DNA of 64,000 nucleotides. Origin: Chloroflexota bacterium. GTDB lineage: Bacteria; Chloroflexota; UBA6077; JACCZL01. Location: the NCBI GenBank assembly GCA_020845495.1, contig JADLFM010000062.1:124001-188000 (forward strand), in the 5' to 3' direction. Below the pieces are notes generated by a model. It ran no database searches. It was given only the letters and a program-made list of their open reading frames with translations, and was not told the DNA's origin. Numbering within the stretch: the first letter of the stretch is position 1; the number at the start of each line of letters is the position of its first letter. This document shows, in pieces, positions 34,053 to 44,509 of the stretch. Made by a program: the position numbers and the translations under genes.

Positions 34053-36863
34053 ATGATCGAGAAGCGCCACACCGCCACTGCCGCCGCCCTGGCCTACCGC
34101 CAGCCCGGCGACGACGTTCTGCAAGCGCTGGGGTCGGATGCGCGATGCGGGCTGAGTCGCGACGAGGCCGCGCGTCGATTGCAGGAGTGCGGCCCGAACC
34201 AGTTAGAAGCCGAGCCGCCTGTCCCGGCCTGGCGCCGCTTCCTCGCACAGTTTCAGGATACCCTCGTCATCCTGCTGCTCCTCGCGACGGTCGTCTCGGC
34301 GATCGTGTGGCTCTACGAACGGGATACGCCGCTTCCGTACGAGGCCCTGACGATCCTGGCGATCGTGCTGCTCAACGGCGTCCTGGGCTACGTGCAGGAG
34401 GCTCGCGCTGAGCGCGCGGTGGCAGCCCTCAAGGCGATGACCGCCAACGAGGCCGGCGTCATCCGCGACGGCGAGCGGCAGCGGGTGCCGGCGACCGACC
34501 TGGTGCCGGGCGATCTGATCCTGCTCGAAGAGGGCGACACCGTCCCGAGCGACGCACGGGTGCTGCGGTCGACGTCGCTTCAGACAGCCGAGGCCGCGCT
34601 CACCGGCGAGAGCAATCCGATCCCCAAGAGCGTCGATCCTATCCCGGAAGAGGTCGGCCTGGGCGACCAGGAGAACATGGTGTTCAGTGGGACGGCGGTC
34701 ACCTACGGCCGAGGCACTGCCGTCGTCACGGCGACCGGCATGCGCACCGAGATGGGCAAGATCGCCGGCCTGCTCAAAGATACCGAACTGGAGGAAACCC
34801 CACTTCAGAAGGAGCTCGACCGAACCGGCAAACTGCTCGGGATCGTCGTGCTCGCGATCGCTGCTGTGATGGTCGGGACCATCGTCTTTGTCGGCGACGT
34901 GCACGACTTCAGCACGTTCGTGGACGTGCTGATCCTCGGTGTCGCGCTGGCCGTAGCGGCCGTGCCAGAAGGACTGCCAGCCATCGTGACCGCCGTCCTG
35001 GCCATCGGTGTCCAGCGGATGGCCCGCCGGCACGCGATCGTTCGGCGCCTGCCGGCCGTCGAAACGCTCGGCTCGGCCACCATCATCGCTTCCGATAAGA
35101 CGGGCACACTCACCCGCAACGAGATGACAGTGCGGGTCATTCAGACCGCCAGCGGCCGCGTCGACGTCGAGGGGACCGGCTACGCGCCGCACGGCGATCT
35201 TCGCCACCAGAACGGCGCCGTCGAGCAGGATGGCTTGCGCATCGAAGTGGATCGGGCGCTCCTCGCCGCAAGCCTGGCGAACAATGCTGTGGTGCGGGCG
35301 ACCGACGGCCGCTGGTCGGTGCAGGGCGACCCGACCGAGGGTGCGCTCGTGGTGGCCGGGCGCAAAGCCGGACTCATCCCCGCCGACCTGGAATCCAGTC
35401 ACCCCCGGGTCGGCGAAGTGCCGTTCTCATCTGAGCGCAAGTTGATGAGCACCGTCCACCGCGACGACAAGGACGGTCTCCTCGTCGTCACCAAGGGCGC
35501 ACCAGATATCCTGCTAGCTCGCTGCAAGCACGAGCAGATCGGGCCGGACGTTCGATCACTCTCGTCCGAGCGGCGTGCCGAGATCCTCTCCACGAACGAC
35601 GGCCTGGCCGGCGAAGCGTTGCGCACCCTCGGTGTGGCGTACCGGCGTCTGCCGTCGGACATGGCCGAGGAGAGCTTTGACGACCGCCTCGAGCACGACC
35701 TGACCTGGATCGGGTTGATCGGGATGATCGATCCGCCGCGCGCCGAGGCGAAAGAGGCGGTCGCGCGGGCACTTGGGGCCGGCGTGCGCCCGATTATGAT
35801 CACCGGCGATCACCCAAAGACGGCCGCCGTCATCGCCAGCGAGCTCGGCATCGCGACCGATGGCCGCGCCGTCGTCGGTCGGGAGTTGGAGGAAATGTCC
35901 GAGCCGGCTCTGCGTGAGACGGTTCGCCACGTGTCGGTGTACGCGCGGGTCAACCCCGAGCACAAACTCCGGATCGTCAAGGCGCTCCAGGCAAACGGCG
36001 ACGTGGCTGCGATGACCGGCGATGGCGTGAACGACGCGCCAGCCCTCCGGAGCGCGGACATCGGCGTCGCGATGGGGATCACCGGCACTGACGTCTCGAA
36101 AGAGGCTGCCGACATGATCCTGTCCGACGACAACTTCGCCACGATCGTGGCCGCCGTCGAGGAAGGCCGGGCGATCTTCGCCAACATCCAGAAGTTCCTG
36201 CGCTACCTGCTCTCGTCGAACATCGGCGAGGTGCTCACGATGTTCCTCGGCGTGATCCTGGCAGGCGTGCTCGGGCTGGGCGGTCACGGCGAGGCGGTCG
36301 TGCTGCCGCTGCTGGCCACTCAACTCCTCTGGGTCAACCTGGTGACCGACGGGCCGCCAGCCCTCGCCCTCGGCCTCGACCCACCGACTGGCGACTTGAT
36401 GCGGCGGCGGCCACGATCGCAGGGCGGCGGCGTACTGTCGCGCCGAGCCTGGGCCGAGATCGCCTATCTCGGCGCCGTCATGGCGATCGGGACGTTGCTG
36501 GTGCTGGACGGTTCGCTGCCCGACGGTCTGATCGAAGGATCGGGCAGCATGGAGTACGCCCGCACGATGGCGTTCACGACTCTGGTGCTGTACCAGATGT
36601 TCAACGTCTTCAATGCCCGATCGGAAGATCAGAGCGCATTCAGCGGCTTGTTCCGCAACCGCTGGCTCTGGCTTGCCGTTACGTTCTCCTGCCTGCTGCA
36701 ACTCCTCCCCGTCTACGTGCCGCTGTTGCAGGAAGCATTCGGAACTGAGCCGTTGGCGGCGGCCGACTGGCTAGTCTGCATCCTCGTCGCGAGCACCGTC
36801 CTCTGGTTCGGCGAGCTTGGCAAACTGGTCGTGCGCTTCGTCGACCGAGGAGCAACGTCCTAG
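34053..36863 (+). CDS. P2-type calcium-transporting ATPase
   Basis: The 936-residue pump belongs to the SERCA/PMR1 (P2A) group. Order: N-terminal cation-ATPase domain (to about residue 70), helices 1-2, actuator domain with [10 protein letters not shown], helix 4 with [20 protein letters not shown], phosphorylation site SDKTGTLT (Asp348), nucleotide domain with [11 protein letters not shown], hinge [10 protein letters not shown] and [21 protein letters not shown], then six C-terminal helices. Helix 4 Pro-Glu-Gly and helix 6 [13 protein letters not shown] carry the expected calcium ligands. It exports Ca2+ (or Mn2+) from the cytoplasm. The ATG at 34053 gives the normal family length. Confidence 0.93.
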   Translation: MIEKRHTATAAALAYRQPGDDVLQALGSDARCGLSRDEAARRLQECGPNQLEAEPPVPAWRRFLAQFQDTLVILLLLATVVSAIVWLYERDTPLPYEALTILAIVLLNGVLGYVQEARAERAVAALKAMTANEAGVIRDGERQRVPATDLVPGDLILLEEGDTVPSDARVLRSTSLQTAEAALTGESNPIPKSVDPIPEEVGLGDQENMVFSGTAVTYGRGTAVVTATGMRTEMGKIAGLLKDTELEETPLQKELDRTGKLLGIVVLAIAAVMVGTIVFVGDVHDFSTFVDVLILGVALAVAAVPEGLPAIVTAVLAIGVQRMARRHAIVRRLPAVETLGSATIIASDKTGTLTRNEMTVRVIQTASGRVDVEGTGYAPHGDLRHQNGAVEQDGLRIEVDRALLAASLANNAVVRATDGRWSVQGDPTEGALVVAGRKAGLIPADLESSHPRVGEVPFSSERKLMSTVHRDDKDGLLVVTKGAPDILLARCKHEQIGPDVRSLSSERRAEILSTNDGLAGEALRTLGVAYRRLPSDMAEESFDDRLEHDLTWIGLIGMIDPPRAEAKEAVARALGAGVRPIMITGDHPKTAAVIASELGIATDGRAVVGRELEEMSEPALRETVRHVSVYARVNPEHKLRIVKALQANGDVAAMTGDGVNDAPALRSADIGVAMGITGTDVSKEAADMILSDDNFATIVAAVEEGRAIFANIQKFLRYLLSSNIGEVLTMFLGVILAGVLGLGGHGEAVVLPLLATQLLWVNLVTDGPPALALGLDPPTGDLMRRRPRSQGGGVLSRRAWAEIAYLGAVMAIGTLLVLDGSLPDGLIEGSGSMEYARTMAFTTLVLYQMFNVFNARSEDQSAFSGLFRNRWLWLAVTFSCLLQLLPVYVPLLQEAFGTEPLAAADWLVCILVASTVLWFGELGKLVVRFVDRGATS

Positions 36864-36891
36864 GCCCGGGAACCAGTTCTCCAGAAGGCAG

Positions 36892-36923
36892 AGCCCCCCG
36901 TCCGCACGTGCGGGCGGGGGGCT
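36892..36923. terminator. Strong bidirectional hairpin
   Basis: A 14-bp GC-rich stem (agccccccgtccgc, pairing with gcgggcggggggct, one G-T wobble) closes on the tetraloop acgt. It lies between the convergent ATPase and GH65 genes, 29 nt after the ATPase stop. Confidence 0.8.
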
Positions 36924-36934
36924 CGCCGTGCAGT

Positions 36935-39271
36935 TCAGGCCACCTGTTTGACCTGACCGTCCCAGATGCCAGTCCAGGGCTTGCCAGGTTGCAAGGTTGG
37001 GGCGTCTTTTCCCAGATGGAGGGTCATCGGGCTGCCCTCGGCGAGTGTCGCCGTCACGCGGCGCGCCGAGCACTCGAACTGGAACCTGACCAGTCGGCCG
37101 CGCCAACGGAGGTGGAAGGCGAGGGAATCCCACCCTGATGGCAGACGTGGATCGAGCCCGATGCCGTCGTCGTGGAGCGATAACCCCGCGATCCCGAACA
37201 CGACCGTCTGCCAGATCGCTCCTTGCGCAGCGATATGGATGCCACCGGCTGATGTCCCGGTGGCGTCCTCGAGGTCGATGGCGGCTGTGTCCTTCAGGAA
37301 TTCCAACGCCATGTCGATATTGCCGAGTCGTGCCGCGACCCAGGCATGGCTGCCTCGGCTCAGCGAACTTCCATGCGCGCAGCGCGTTTCGTAATAGCGG
37401 AAGTTCGCCCGACGGACGGCCGGGCTGAAGCGGTCCTCGAGCAGCGCTAAGAGCATCACGACGTCCGCCTGTTTGACGATCTTCGAGCCGATCAGCACGG
37501 TGCGGCCGATCTGCGCTTCGACCGACGCCTTCGCGCCCAGGTAGCGCGCCGGGTCAATCTCCTCGAGATCGTAGTAGCCGGCGAATTGCTCGAACAGGCC
37601 AGTGGCGGGGTCGAAGCCGGTGTAGAGCTTCGCGGCAATCTGGGGCCACTGCGCCGTCTCATCGTCCGTGAATCCCAGGCGGGATGCCAGGGCCGCCCAC
37701 GTCTTCGGCCAGCGCGCGCGGAGCAGGGTCGCAACCTCCGCGCCGCGCTCGAGGTTCCACTGCGCCATGACGTTCGTAAAGGCGTTGTCGTCGACATCCT
37801 CATGGAATTCGTCCGGCCCGATGACGTGGCGGATGTGGTATGCACCGTCCTGCTCCAACGCCACACGACTGGCCCAGAAACGGGCGGTCTCGAGAAGGAT
37901 CTCGGCGCCAGCCTGGCAAAGAAACTCATCGTCGCCAGTCGCCTGCCAGTACTGCCAGACGGCGTAGGCCACATCGGCAGAGATGTGCTGCTCCTGCGTC
38001 CCGTTCAAGACCGGGATGACGCGCCCCTCGGCGCCGATCACGGTTTCCGGCGTGACCTCTTCGCCAGTATCGGCTGACTCCCAGGCATACAGCGCCCCAC
38101 GATAGCCCATACGAGCCGCCTTCTCGCGCGCGGCCGGCAAGGTGTGGTAGCGGTATGTCAAGAGCGCCCGCGCCGCCTCCGGCCAGGTGAAGGTATAGAA
38201 CGGGACGACGTAGATCTCCGTGTCCCAGAAGATATGCCCGACATAGCCCTCGCCGGTCAACGCGCGGGCGCCGATCGAGACGCGCTCGTCGGTCGGGTCG
38301 GCAGCCCCGTTCAGATGGAAGGCGGCGAAGCGCAGCGCCGTCTGTAGCTCTGGATCGCCGCCGATCGACACGTCGCTGACCGCCCAACGCTCGGCCCACG
38401 CCGACACATGGGCGTCGAGTACCCCGGCCCAGCCGGACGCCCGCGTCGCCTCCAGCGCCTCACACGCGCTCTGAACGACTTCGTCGTTGGTGACGCCGCG
38501 TGCGAAGGCGCAGAGGCGGCAGAACGTCGCCACCTGCCCGGGTGTCGTGAGCCAGCGCCAACGCTGAAGCACGTCGCCAAGTTCCGGTTCGAGCGCCGCG
38601 CCACCTCGCTCCAGTCGGGTGGAGATCGCGGTTGCAAGCCGCCGCCCGATGTTGCCAGTCCGCCAGATTCCAAGGTAGGGCTCGATGCGCTCCGGCTCGA
38701 CTCCGCTAGCAGCCTGCTCGAGCGACGCTTCGACCGTCACCTCGCAGGCGTGGTCGATCGAGAACTCGGCCAGTTGCAGAGTGAGTCGACGGTCCGCCAG
38801 CGAGACCAGCCGGAGCGTCCGGAGGGAGAGCATGCAGCCAGAAGGATGACGTTGCTGCCACTCGGTGATCATCAGCCCACGCCGCATGTCCAGCGTGCGG
38901 CGATGCCCGAGCAAGTCGCCGGTCCGGAACAGGATTGGCTGCCCATCGATCAGAATGCGGAGCCGGAGCCAGTCCGGGGCCGGCACGAGCATCGGGACGG
39001 GCGGCTCGGTCTCGGGGATGTCGAACAGGCCGGCGACGAAGGTGCGGGGCCAGGCTCCCCAGCGAAGCGAGTGCACGCTGGAGATCCAGACCGGCCCTCG
39101 ACTCGCCTCGCAGGCGGCCCGCACACCCAGGAAGCCGTTGCTGATCGCGAAGCGCGACTCAATGCTATGCTCGAGATTGGCGTCACGGCCCACGTAGTTG
39201 AGCACCCAGGCCGGGTCATGCGTCGGCGTCAGTGCAGCAGCCATGGACCGATCGGATCGCCGGTCGTTCAT
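36935..39271 (-). CDS. GH65 disaccharide phosphorylase (maltose/trehalose/kojibiose type)
   Basis: The 778-residue protein has the GH65 layout: an N-terminal beta-sandwich (about 1-270), an (alpha/alpha)6 catalytic barrel (about 320-690) and a C-terminal beta domain. The general acid is Glu488 in VIGPDEFHEDVDDNAFTN, matching the catalytic Glu of maltose phosphorylases. WDTEIYVVPFYTFTWPE and RGALYAWESADTGEE shape the substrate site, and GSKIVKQADVVMLL is the phosphate-side motif. It would split an alpha-glucoside with phosphate to beta-glucose 1-phosphate and glucose. The downstream-paired beta-phosphoglucomutase gene supports this. The exact disaccharide is not decided by the sequence. Confidence 0.92.
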   Translation of the reverse strand: MNDRRSDRSMAAALTPTHDPAWVLNYVGRDANLEHSIESRFAISNGFLGVRAACEASRGPVWISSVHSLRWGAWPRTFVAGLFDIPETEPPVPMLVPAPDWLRLRILIDGQPILFRTGDLLGHRRTLDMRRGLMITEWQQRHPSGCMLSLRTLRLVSLADRRLTLQLAEFSIDHACEVTVEASLEQAASGVEPERIEPYLGIWRTGNIGRRLATAISTRLERGGAALEPELGDVLQRWRWLTTPGQVATFCRLCAFARGVTNDEVVQSACEALEATRASGWAGVLDAHVSAWAERWAVSDVSIGGDPELQTALRFAAFHLNGAADPTDERVSIGARALTGEGYVGHIFWDTEIYVVPFYTFTWPEAARALLTYRYHTLPAAREKAARMGYRGALYAWESADTGEEVTPETVIGAEGRVIPVLNGTQEQHISADVAYAVWQYWQATGDDEFLCQAGAEILLETARFWASRVALEQDGAYHIRHVIGPDEFHEDVDDNAFTNVMAQWNLERGAEVATLLRARWPKTWAALASRLGFTDDETAQWPQIAAKLYTGFDPATGLFEQFAGYYDLEEIDPARYLGAKASVEAQIGRTVLIGSKIVKQADVVMLLALLEDRFSPAVRRANFRYYETRCAHGSSLSRGSHAWVAARLGNIDMALEFLKDTAAIDLEDATGTSAGGIHIAAQGAIWQTVVFGIAGLSLHDDGIGLDPRLPSGWDSLAFHLRWRGRLVRFQFECSARRVTATLAEGSPMTLHLGKDAPTLQPGKPWTGIWDGQVKQVA

Positions 39272-39345
39272 CGCTTGACCTTCCTCCTTCTGTCTTCAGA
39301 TGGCGGTGTTGCCCCAGCACCCGGTTCGTCACTCGGGAGTGGGCG

Positions 39346-40155
39346 CTAGGCGTGCCCCCGGACGCGCCCACTCGCCGCCTCACGTGATGCCTCCAGCCGC
39401 CCTCCCTCAAAGGCAGTCAGCGAGACCGCATCGAGACTCGTGACGACGAGATCCGCGTCGGCGGCGCGCAGGAGCGCCTCGTCATTCAGCCGCGCGACGC
39501 CGATCGCTGCCATGTCTCCGTTCTTCGCTGCCTCGACGCCCGAGGATGCATCCTCGACCACGACACACGCGGCCGGCTCGACCCCAAGCTCGTGAGCCGC
39601 GAGCAAGAAGATGGCCGGATCGGGCTTGCCGCGCGGCAGATCGCGACCGCAGGTATTGGCGTCGAACATGTCGACGAGCGTTGCGCCCGGCCGCAGCGAC
39701 GGCTGACTGATGCCCTGCTCGTGGGCAAACGAGTCCATCCGGATGCGTCGCATCAGGTCGTTGGCGTTCTTCGAGGACGAGGCGGCCGCGATCCGGATAC
39801 CTCGCGCCTTCAAGGCGAGCAGAAATCGGAGCGCGTCCGGAAATGGGTGCAAATCACCCGCGTCGACCAGTTCGAGGAGATGGCGCTGCTTGTACGCGCC
39901 GTACTCGACGGCCCGCATCGCGGCATCCGGAACCCCAAAATACTCGAGCGCGGCCCGCGCACCGTCCACGCGCGGCTTTCCGGCCACATATTCCTGGTAG
40001 ACGGTCGTCGTGAAGCGCGACGGATCGTAGCCGACCGACGCGGCCAGATCTTTCCAGTCACCAGACATCAAGGTATTCAGGGACTCTCGCCACGCCCGCT
40101 CGTGCGGCGAGGCCAGCAACACGCCATCAACGTCGAAGATCACGCCGCCAAACAT
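39346..40155 (-). CDS. HAD-superfamily beta-phosphoglucomutase-like protein
   Basis: The 269-residue protein has all HAD motifs: DVDGVL near the N-terminus (nucleophile and acid/base Asp), AASSSKN as motif II, RGKPDPAIF with the Lys, and VVVEDASSGVEAAK as motif IV. The cap domain and AASSS..N pattern fit beta-phosphoglucomutase, which turns beta-glucose 1-phosphate into glucose 6-phosphate. It is transcribed just ahead of the GH65 gene, 74 nt apart, forming the usual phosphorylase-mutase pair. The ATG at 40155 is taken; an upstream frame to 40233 lacks homology. Confidence 0.87.
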   Translation of the reverse strand: MFGGVIFDVDGVLLASPHERAWRESLNTLMSGDWKDLAASVGYDPSRFTTTVYQEYVAGKPRVDGARAALEYFGVPDAAMRAVEYGAYKQRHLLELVDAGDLHPFPDALRFLLALKARGIRIAAASSSKNANDLMRRIRMDSFAHEQGISQPSLRPGATLVDMFDANTCGRDLPRGKPDPAIFLLAAHELGVEPAACVVVEDASSGVEAAKNGDMAAIGVARLNDEALLRAADADLVVTSLDAVSLTAFEGGRLEASREAASGRVRGHA

Positions 40156-40945
40156 CGTGTACCCACCGTTTCCGCGGTCCAGCACCCCCGCGCCGACCGC
40201 CGTCACGGCTGTCCTCATCAACATCGGCCGCACACGGATAGCCGGCGTGAAGGCGTGCTGTCAGCACTGGTCAACTGCGCTCGCAACGGAGCTCACACAG
40301 ACGGGGTGGCACGATCCGCGCCGCGCATCGGGTCCGGCCACATCCGCCCGCGCTCAGACTGGTGATGCAGAATCCGGACCCGCGTCAGGCCCGCAAGCGG
40401 GGTTGTCGGGGCCGGCCGCCGGTGCTAGGATTCCGTGTCGTTTCGACATGCAACGAGTTGTCTCGCAATATGAGAGGCATGAGTCTGAGTGGGTGACTGC
40501 GCGTGCCGCTCACAGCGCCGGGGAGATGGCGTCACCGTACGAACAGCCGGGCTAGCTCCACCGCCTGGCGCAGAGCGTCGATCGTTGGCGTCCGCCGGGG
40601 GTACACCATGCCGATCGGCACGCGGCTGCCCCTAGCTGGTGAGAACCAGCACCCTGACGTCAACGGTCGGCAGGCATCTGCGCACCCTCAGCGACATGCA
40701 CGATCGCGGGGCGGACGTTGGGCGACCGGCCAAACTTGCGGGCAGACGAGCGCGCCGCTCCTCTTCTGCTGGCGCCGCCTTCGGGTACGACCACCGCATC
40801 GGCCGTATCGCGGGGTCCGGGAGAACGGCGCTCCCTCGGCGACCCACGATATCGGCACGACCCTGGAGCACGGCTCAGGACCAGGACAATCGACAACTGC
40901 CGCTGGCGGCAGTGACCCCGCGGACGACATCATCGGAGGTGACCC
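40156..40945. other. Long divergent spacer containing a probable regulator remnant
   Basis: In 790 bp between the phosphoglucomutase gene and the NHL-repeat gene there is no intact gene that I can support. Frames on either strand lack domain features, except for pieces of a LysR-like effector domain on the minus strand, listed separately. Confidence 0.5.
40532..40815 (-). pseudogene. Remnant of a LysR-type effector domain
   Basis: On the minus strand, 40815 downward encodes RDTADAVVVPEGGASRRGAAR, like the substrate-binding domain start (PEG-SASRR) of LysR-type regulators, then hits a stop near 40660. In another frame nearer 40532 the sequence reads VPIGMVYPRRTPTIDALRQ followed by VELARLFVR and a stop, like a LysR C-terminus. 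The two pieces are in different frames and are closer together than in an intact protein, and no DNA-binding domain is seen. The remnant would have been divergent from the NHL gene, as LysR genes often are. This is a by-eye match only. Confidence 0.35.
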
Positions 40946-41932
40946 ATGGCGACGATGGATGCGCTGGCATTCGACGTAGTAGAGGGCTGGGAGCAGCTTC
41001 CGGAGGGGTACCAGCACGCGGATGTGCCGGGCGTCGCCATCGACTCGCGCGATCGGGTCTACTCGATCACGCGAACTGATCCCCGGGTCATCGTGTACGA
41101 GCCGGATGGCCGGTTCGTGGCGTCGTGGGGAGAGGACGTCTTCACCAACCGGACCCACGGTATCACCATCGGCCCAGACGACATGGTGTATTGCTCGGAC
41201 GATGGCAACCACACCGTGCGCAAGTTCACGCCGGATGGCACGCTGCTGCTGACACTGGGTACCCCGAACGTCCCTTCCGACACCGGCTACGATGGCAGCA
41301 ACCTGGACACCATCACCCACGGCGGCCCGCCATTCAACCGGCCAACCAACCTGGCCGTCGGTCCGAACGGCCACCTGTACGTGTCGGATGGGTACGGCAA
41401 CGCCCGGGTGCACCAGTTCGGAGCCGATGGGACGCTACTACGCTCCTGGGGCGAGCCGGGCACCGGCCCCGGCCAGTTCAATCTTCCTCACGGCATCGCT
41501 GTTGACGGCGATGGGCGGGTGCTGGTGGCCGACCGCGAGAACGACCGCATCCAGATCTTCAGCCCGGACGGCGAGTATCTGGAAACCTGGACAGACGTCC
41601 AGCGGCCGACTCAGATCTACGTAGCGCGAGATGGGCGAATCTACGTCTCGGAGCTCTGGTGGAAGGCCGGCCAGCGCTCGTACGTGCACGGCGAGGTCTC
41701 CGAGGACGCGTTCGGCGCCGTGCGGGTCGTGGACGGGAGCGGGCGGACGCAAGCGCGTGTTGGCGGAGGGAAGCCGGGCACGCGCGGGAACTTCTGCGCC
41801 CCACACAGCCTATGCGTCGACTCGCGCGGCGACCTGTACGTCGGCGAGGTGACCTACACCTTCGCCATCTCGCGCGGCGCGGACGTGCCAGCCACGACCC
41901 CGGCCTTCCAAAAGCTGGCCCGCCGCACGTAG
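40946..41932 (+). CDS. NHL-repeat beta-propeller protein
   Basis: The 328-residue protein is built of NHL repeats, each with a pattern such as GVAIDSRDRVYSITRTDPRVIVYEPDGRFVASWG, then FTNRTHGITIGPDDMVYCSDDGNHTVRKF and GQFNLPHGIAVDGDGRVLVADRENDRIQIFSPDG. About five or six blades are visible, giving a propeller. There is no signal peptide. Relatives include SMP-30/peptidylglycine-lyase-like proteins and uncharacterised NHL proteins in catabolic clusters. A strong ribosome binding site (ggaggtgac) precedes the ATG. Its catalytic role, if any, is unknown. Confidence 0.83.
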   Translation: MATMDALAFDVVEGWEQLPEGYQHADVPGVAIDSRDRVYSITRTDPRVIVYEPDGRFVASWGEDVFTNRTHGITIGPDDMVYCSDDGNHTVRKFTPDGTLLLTLGTPNVPSDTGYDGSNLDTITHGGPPFNRPTNLAVGPNGHLYVSDGYGNARVHQFGADGTLLRSWGEPGTGPGQFNLPHGIAVDGDGRVLVADRENDRIQIFSPDGEYLETWTDVQRPTQIYVARDGRIYVSELWWKAGQRSYVHGEVSEDAFGAVRVVDGSGRTQARVGGGKPGTRGNFCAPHSLCVDSRGDLYVGEVTYTFAISRGADVPATTPAFQKLARRT

Positions 41933-42158
41933 CCTGGACGCATCAGCCGGCGCCGCGAGTCCGAAACTCACACTACCCGAACCGCCTATCTGGAGACGCT
42001 GGTTCGCCGCTCGGATCGACGGCGCGACCGGCACGTCAGGCTCCTGGGACCATTCCGCCAGATGATGTCCACCTGCCCGCCAGTGGGATGGCTCCAGGAG
42101 CGGCTATCCTCATCGTCGGATGCGCCACGGCCGGAGCCGTGGCGCCGAAAGGACCACG

Positions 42159-43157
42159 ATGCGCGTCATCCTCGTCGGCACGGGCGCGATCGCCTACCAC
42201 CACGCCGCCGCCTGCCGCGACCTCGACGGCGCCGATCTCGTGGCCGTGTGCGACGTGCGCCGCGAGGCGGCCGACGCCCTGGCCGATCGGTTCGGGGTCG
42301 AGCGCCGTTACACCGACCTGACTCGCATGCTCGACCGCGAGCGAGCGGACCTCGCCATCATCGCCACCTGGGGCCGGTATCACGCCGAGGTCGTGGAGCA
42401 ACTGGCCCGCTCCGAACGCGTGAGGGGCATCCTCTGCGAGAAGCCGCTCGCGATGGACGCGGCTCAGGCGGCAGCGATGGCGACGGCGGCTGCCGACCAC
42501 CACATCGTGCTGGCCGAGGCGTTTCGATTGCGCCATCAGCCGATTCACCATCGCGCCATCGAGATCATCCGCTCGGGCGGCATCGGCGAGGTTCGCCATG
42601 TCCGGAACGCCATGATGTCGCGCATCCCGGATGAGGACCGCGACCCGGCGAAGAACTGGCGCTTCAATAAGGCGGTCGGCGGGGGCGTCACCTACGACAT
42701 CGGCTGCTACTGCATCAATCACCTTCGCTGGGCGATGGACGCCGAGCCGGAAACGGTCCACGCAATCGGTAGCTGGGGACCGACCGGGGTGGACGAGCAC
42801 GTCGTCGCCCTGGCGACCTTCTCAGGCGGCAGGACGGCCGAGTGGTGCGTCTCGTGGCAGGCTGGACCGCGCCACGCCGCCGAGGTGATCGGCACGGATG
42901 GGTCGCTGAAGATCGAGAACGCCTGGGGCGACAACCTGGGAACCGCTACCACGCTGGAGATCTTCGATTTCAAACGAAATCGAACTGTCGAGACGTTCGA
43001 GCCGACCGACCAGTTCTGGCTTCAACTTCAGCATATGCAGGACTGCCTGGAGAGCGGCGTGCCGCACCGCCTGCCGCCCGAGAATAGCATCGCCCAGATG
43101 CGTGTCATCGACGCCGTCTACGCATCACTCGCAGCCGGGGGACCGGTCTCTCTGTAG
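42159..43157 (+). CDS. Gfo/Idh/MocA family oxidoreductase
   Basis: The 332-residue protein starts with the Rossmann motif VILVGTGAIAYHHAAAC and DLVAVCDVRREAADALA, then has the family signature GILCEKPLAMDAAQA (EKP) and the C-terminal domain with GGGVTYDIGCYCINHLRWAM, whose Asp, Cys and His sit at the active site. Such enzymes oxidise or dehydrate sugars, inositols and their acids with NAD(P). The ATG at 42159 has gaaagga upstream. It is the first of two same-strand genes before the enolase-superfamily gene and may act on the same sugar acid. Confidence 0.9.
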   Translation: MRVILVGTGAIAYHHAAACRDLDGADLVAVCDVRREAADALADRFGVERRYTDLTRMLDRERADLAIIATWGRYHAEVVEQLARSERVRGILCEKPLAMDAAQAAAMATAAADHHIVLAEAFRLRHQPIHHRAIEIIRSGGIGEVRHVRNAMMSRIPDEDRDPAKNWRFNKAVGGGVTYDIGCYCINHLRWAMDAEPETVHAIGSWGPTGVDEHVVALATFSGGRTAEWCVSWQAGPRHAAEVIGTDGSLKIENAWGDNLGTATTLEIFDFKRNRTVETFEPTDQFWLQLQHMQDCLESGVPHRLPPENSIAQMRVIDAVYASLAAGGPVSL

Positions 43158-43342
43158 GCCGGTCGGCGGCCCGTCGCCGAGCCCGACGGTCGAGATACGT
43201 GCCCGTCGACGGAATCATCGCCGCTCGATGGGCACGCCTCTGCCAGTCACTTCTCAGAAGGGGTCTTACGTCGAGTTCCCCGAGCACTCTCCCGCGGGGC
43301 TCCCGCCCATCGACGACCTGGACATCAAGGAGCAGCCGGCCG

Positions 43343-44467
43343 ATGAAGATCACGCGCGTTCGTGTTTTCAAGCTCGAAGGCGACGCCCGCACTGGTGATG
43401 CCCTGTACGAGATCGCACGCGCCGGTTTGGCCGCCAATGAGGCGGGCCCCTTCCGGGCCTCGTTCACCCAGATCGAGACCGACGAAGGGCTGACCGGGCT
43501 GAGCCACGGCGGGTCGCCGGAGATCAAGGCGCTCGGCCAACTGCTCGTCGGGGAAGATCCTATCCGTGTCGAGTACCTGTGGGAGAAGCTGTACCAGAGC
43601 GACTATCACCGGCTGCGGATCGCGAACGTCGCCGTGCTTGACCTGTGTCTCTGGGATCTGATCGGCAAGATCCGGAACGAGCCGGTCCATCGGCTACTGG
43701 GCGGTCCGATGCGGGATCGGGTACGCGCCTACGCCGGCATGCTCGGCTATTCGACCGAGCCTGAGCGTGCCGCCGAACGATCCGTCCAGTTCGTCGAGCA
43801 AGGGTTCACGGCGCTGAAGTGGTACCTGCCCTGCAACGAGCGGGCCGGCAAAGAAGGGGTACGGCGCAACGTGGCGCTCGTCAAGGCAGTCCGCGAGGCG
43901 ATCGGCCCGGACGTCGATCTGATGGTGGACTGCCTGCTCTCGGACCCGAAGCCGAACTCGATCCTCTACGCAATCGAGCTGGCGCGCCGGCTGGAGGAGT
44001 ACCGTCCAACCTGGCTCGAAGAGCCGCTGAACTTCGACGACCTCGACGCCCACGCGAAGCTAGCTGCCTCGACGCGCATCCCGCTGGCATTCGGCGAGCA
44101 CTTCTACACCCGCTGGCAGATCCGCCAAATTATGGAGAGCGGCGCCGCGACGGTGCTCCAGCCGGACCCGAACGCGGCTGGCGGCATCACCGAGATGCGG
44201 AAGATTGTGGCGCTGGCTTCGACCTACGGGGTGCCGGTCGTGCCGCACGGCAACGAGTCGTGTCGGAACGCCCTCCACGTGCTCTTCGCCAACACCGAGC
44301 GGACCTGCCCGCTCGGCGAGTGGGGGCTGAAAATCAACTTGAACGTCCAGTACTTCTACAAGGATTGGTACGCGCCGGTGAATGGCCACTTCCTGCCGCC
44401 GTCTGGCCCCGGCTTCGGCTACGAGCTCGACGACGCGAAGATTCGGAGCCGCGTCGAGCTGGACTGA
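43343..44467 (+). CDS. Enolase-superfamily mandelate racemase/muconate lactonizing-type protein
   Basis: The 374-residue protein has the N-terminal capping domain (MKITRVRVFKLEG, ASFTQIETDEGLTG) and a beta/alpha barrel with metal ligands Asp196 (LMVDC), Glu226 (WLEEPLN) and Glu252 (AFGEHFY). Candidate acid/base residues are Lys159 (TALKWYL) and His302 (VVPHGNE), with a conserved D in LQPDPNAAGG. This pattern matches sugar-acid dehydratases of the mandelate racemase subgroup rather than MLE. The ATG at 43343 is 11 nt after aaggag. The neighbouring oxidoreductases suggest a sugar-acid breakdown route. Confidence 0.88.
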   Translation: MKITRVRVFKLEGDARTGDALYEIARAGLAANEAGPFRASFTQIETDEGLTGLSHGGSPEIKALGQLLVGEDPIRVEYLWEKLYQSDYHRLRIANVAVLDLCLWDLIGKIRNEPVHRLLGGPMRDRVRAYAGMLGYSTEPERAAERSVQFVEQGFTALKWYLPCNERAGKEGVRRNVALVKAVREAIGPDVDLMVDCLLSDPKPNSILYAIELARRLEEYRPTWLEEPLNFDDLDAHAKLAASTRIPLAFGEHFYTRWQIRQIMESGAATVLQPDPNAAGGITEMRKIVALASTYGVPVVPHGNESCRNALHVLFANTERTCPLGEWGLKINLNVQYFYKDWYAPVNGHFLPPSGPGFGYELDDAKIRSRVELD

Positions 44468-44509
44468 TACGCCGTTGCCGAGAGCCTGGACGACGACAGG
44501 ACGAGGACG

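Noticed and set aside
34203..35402. Minus-strand frame of 399 codons opposite the P-type ATPase
   Set aside because: It is antisense to a gene with complete ATPase motifs and has no recognisable domain.
40639..41079. Plus-strand frame overlapping the start of the NHL gene
   Set aside because: Overlaps a gene with a strong ribosome binding site and clear repeats; the translation has no protein features.
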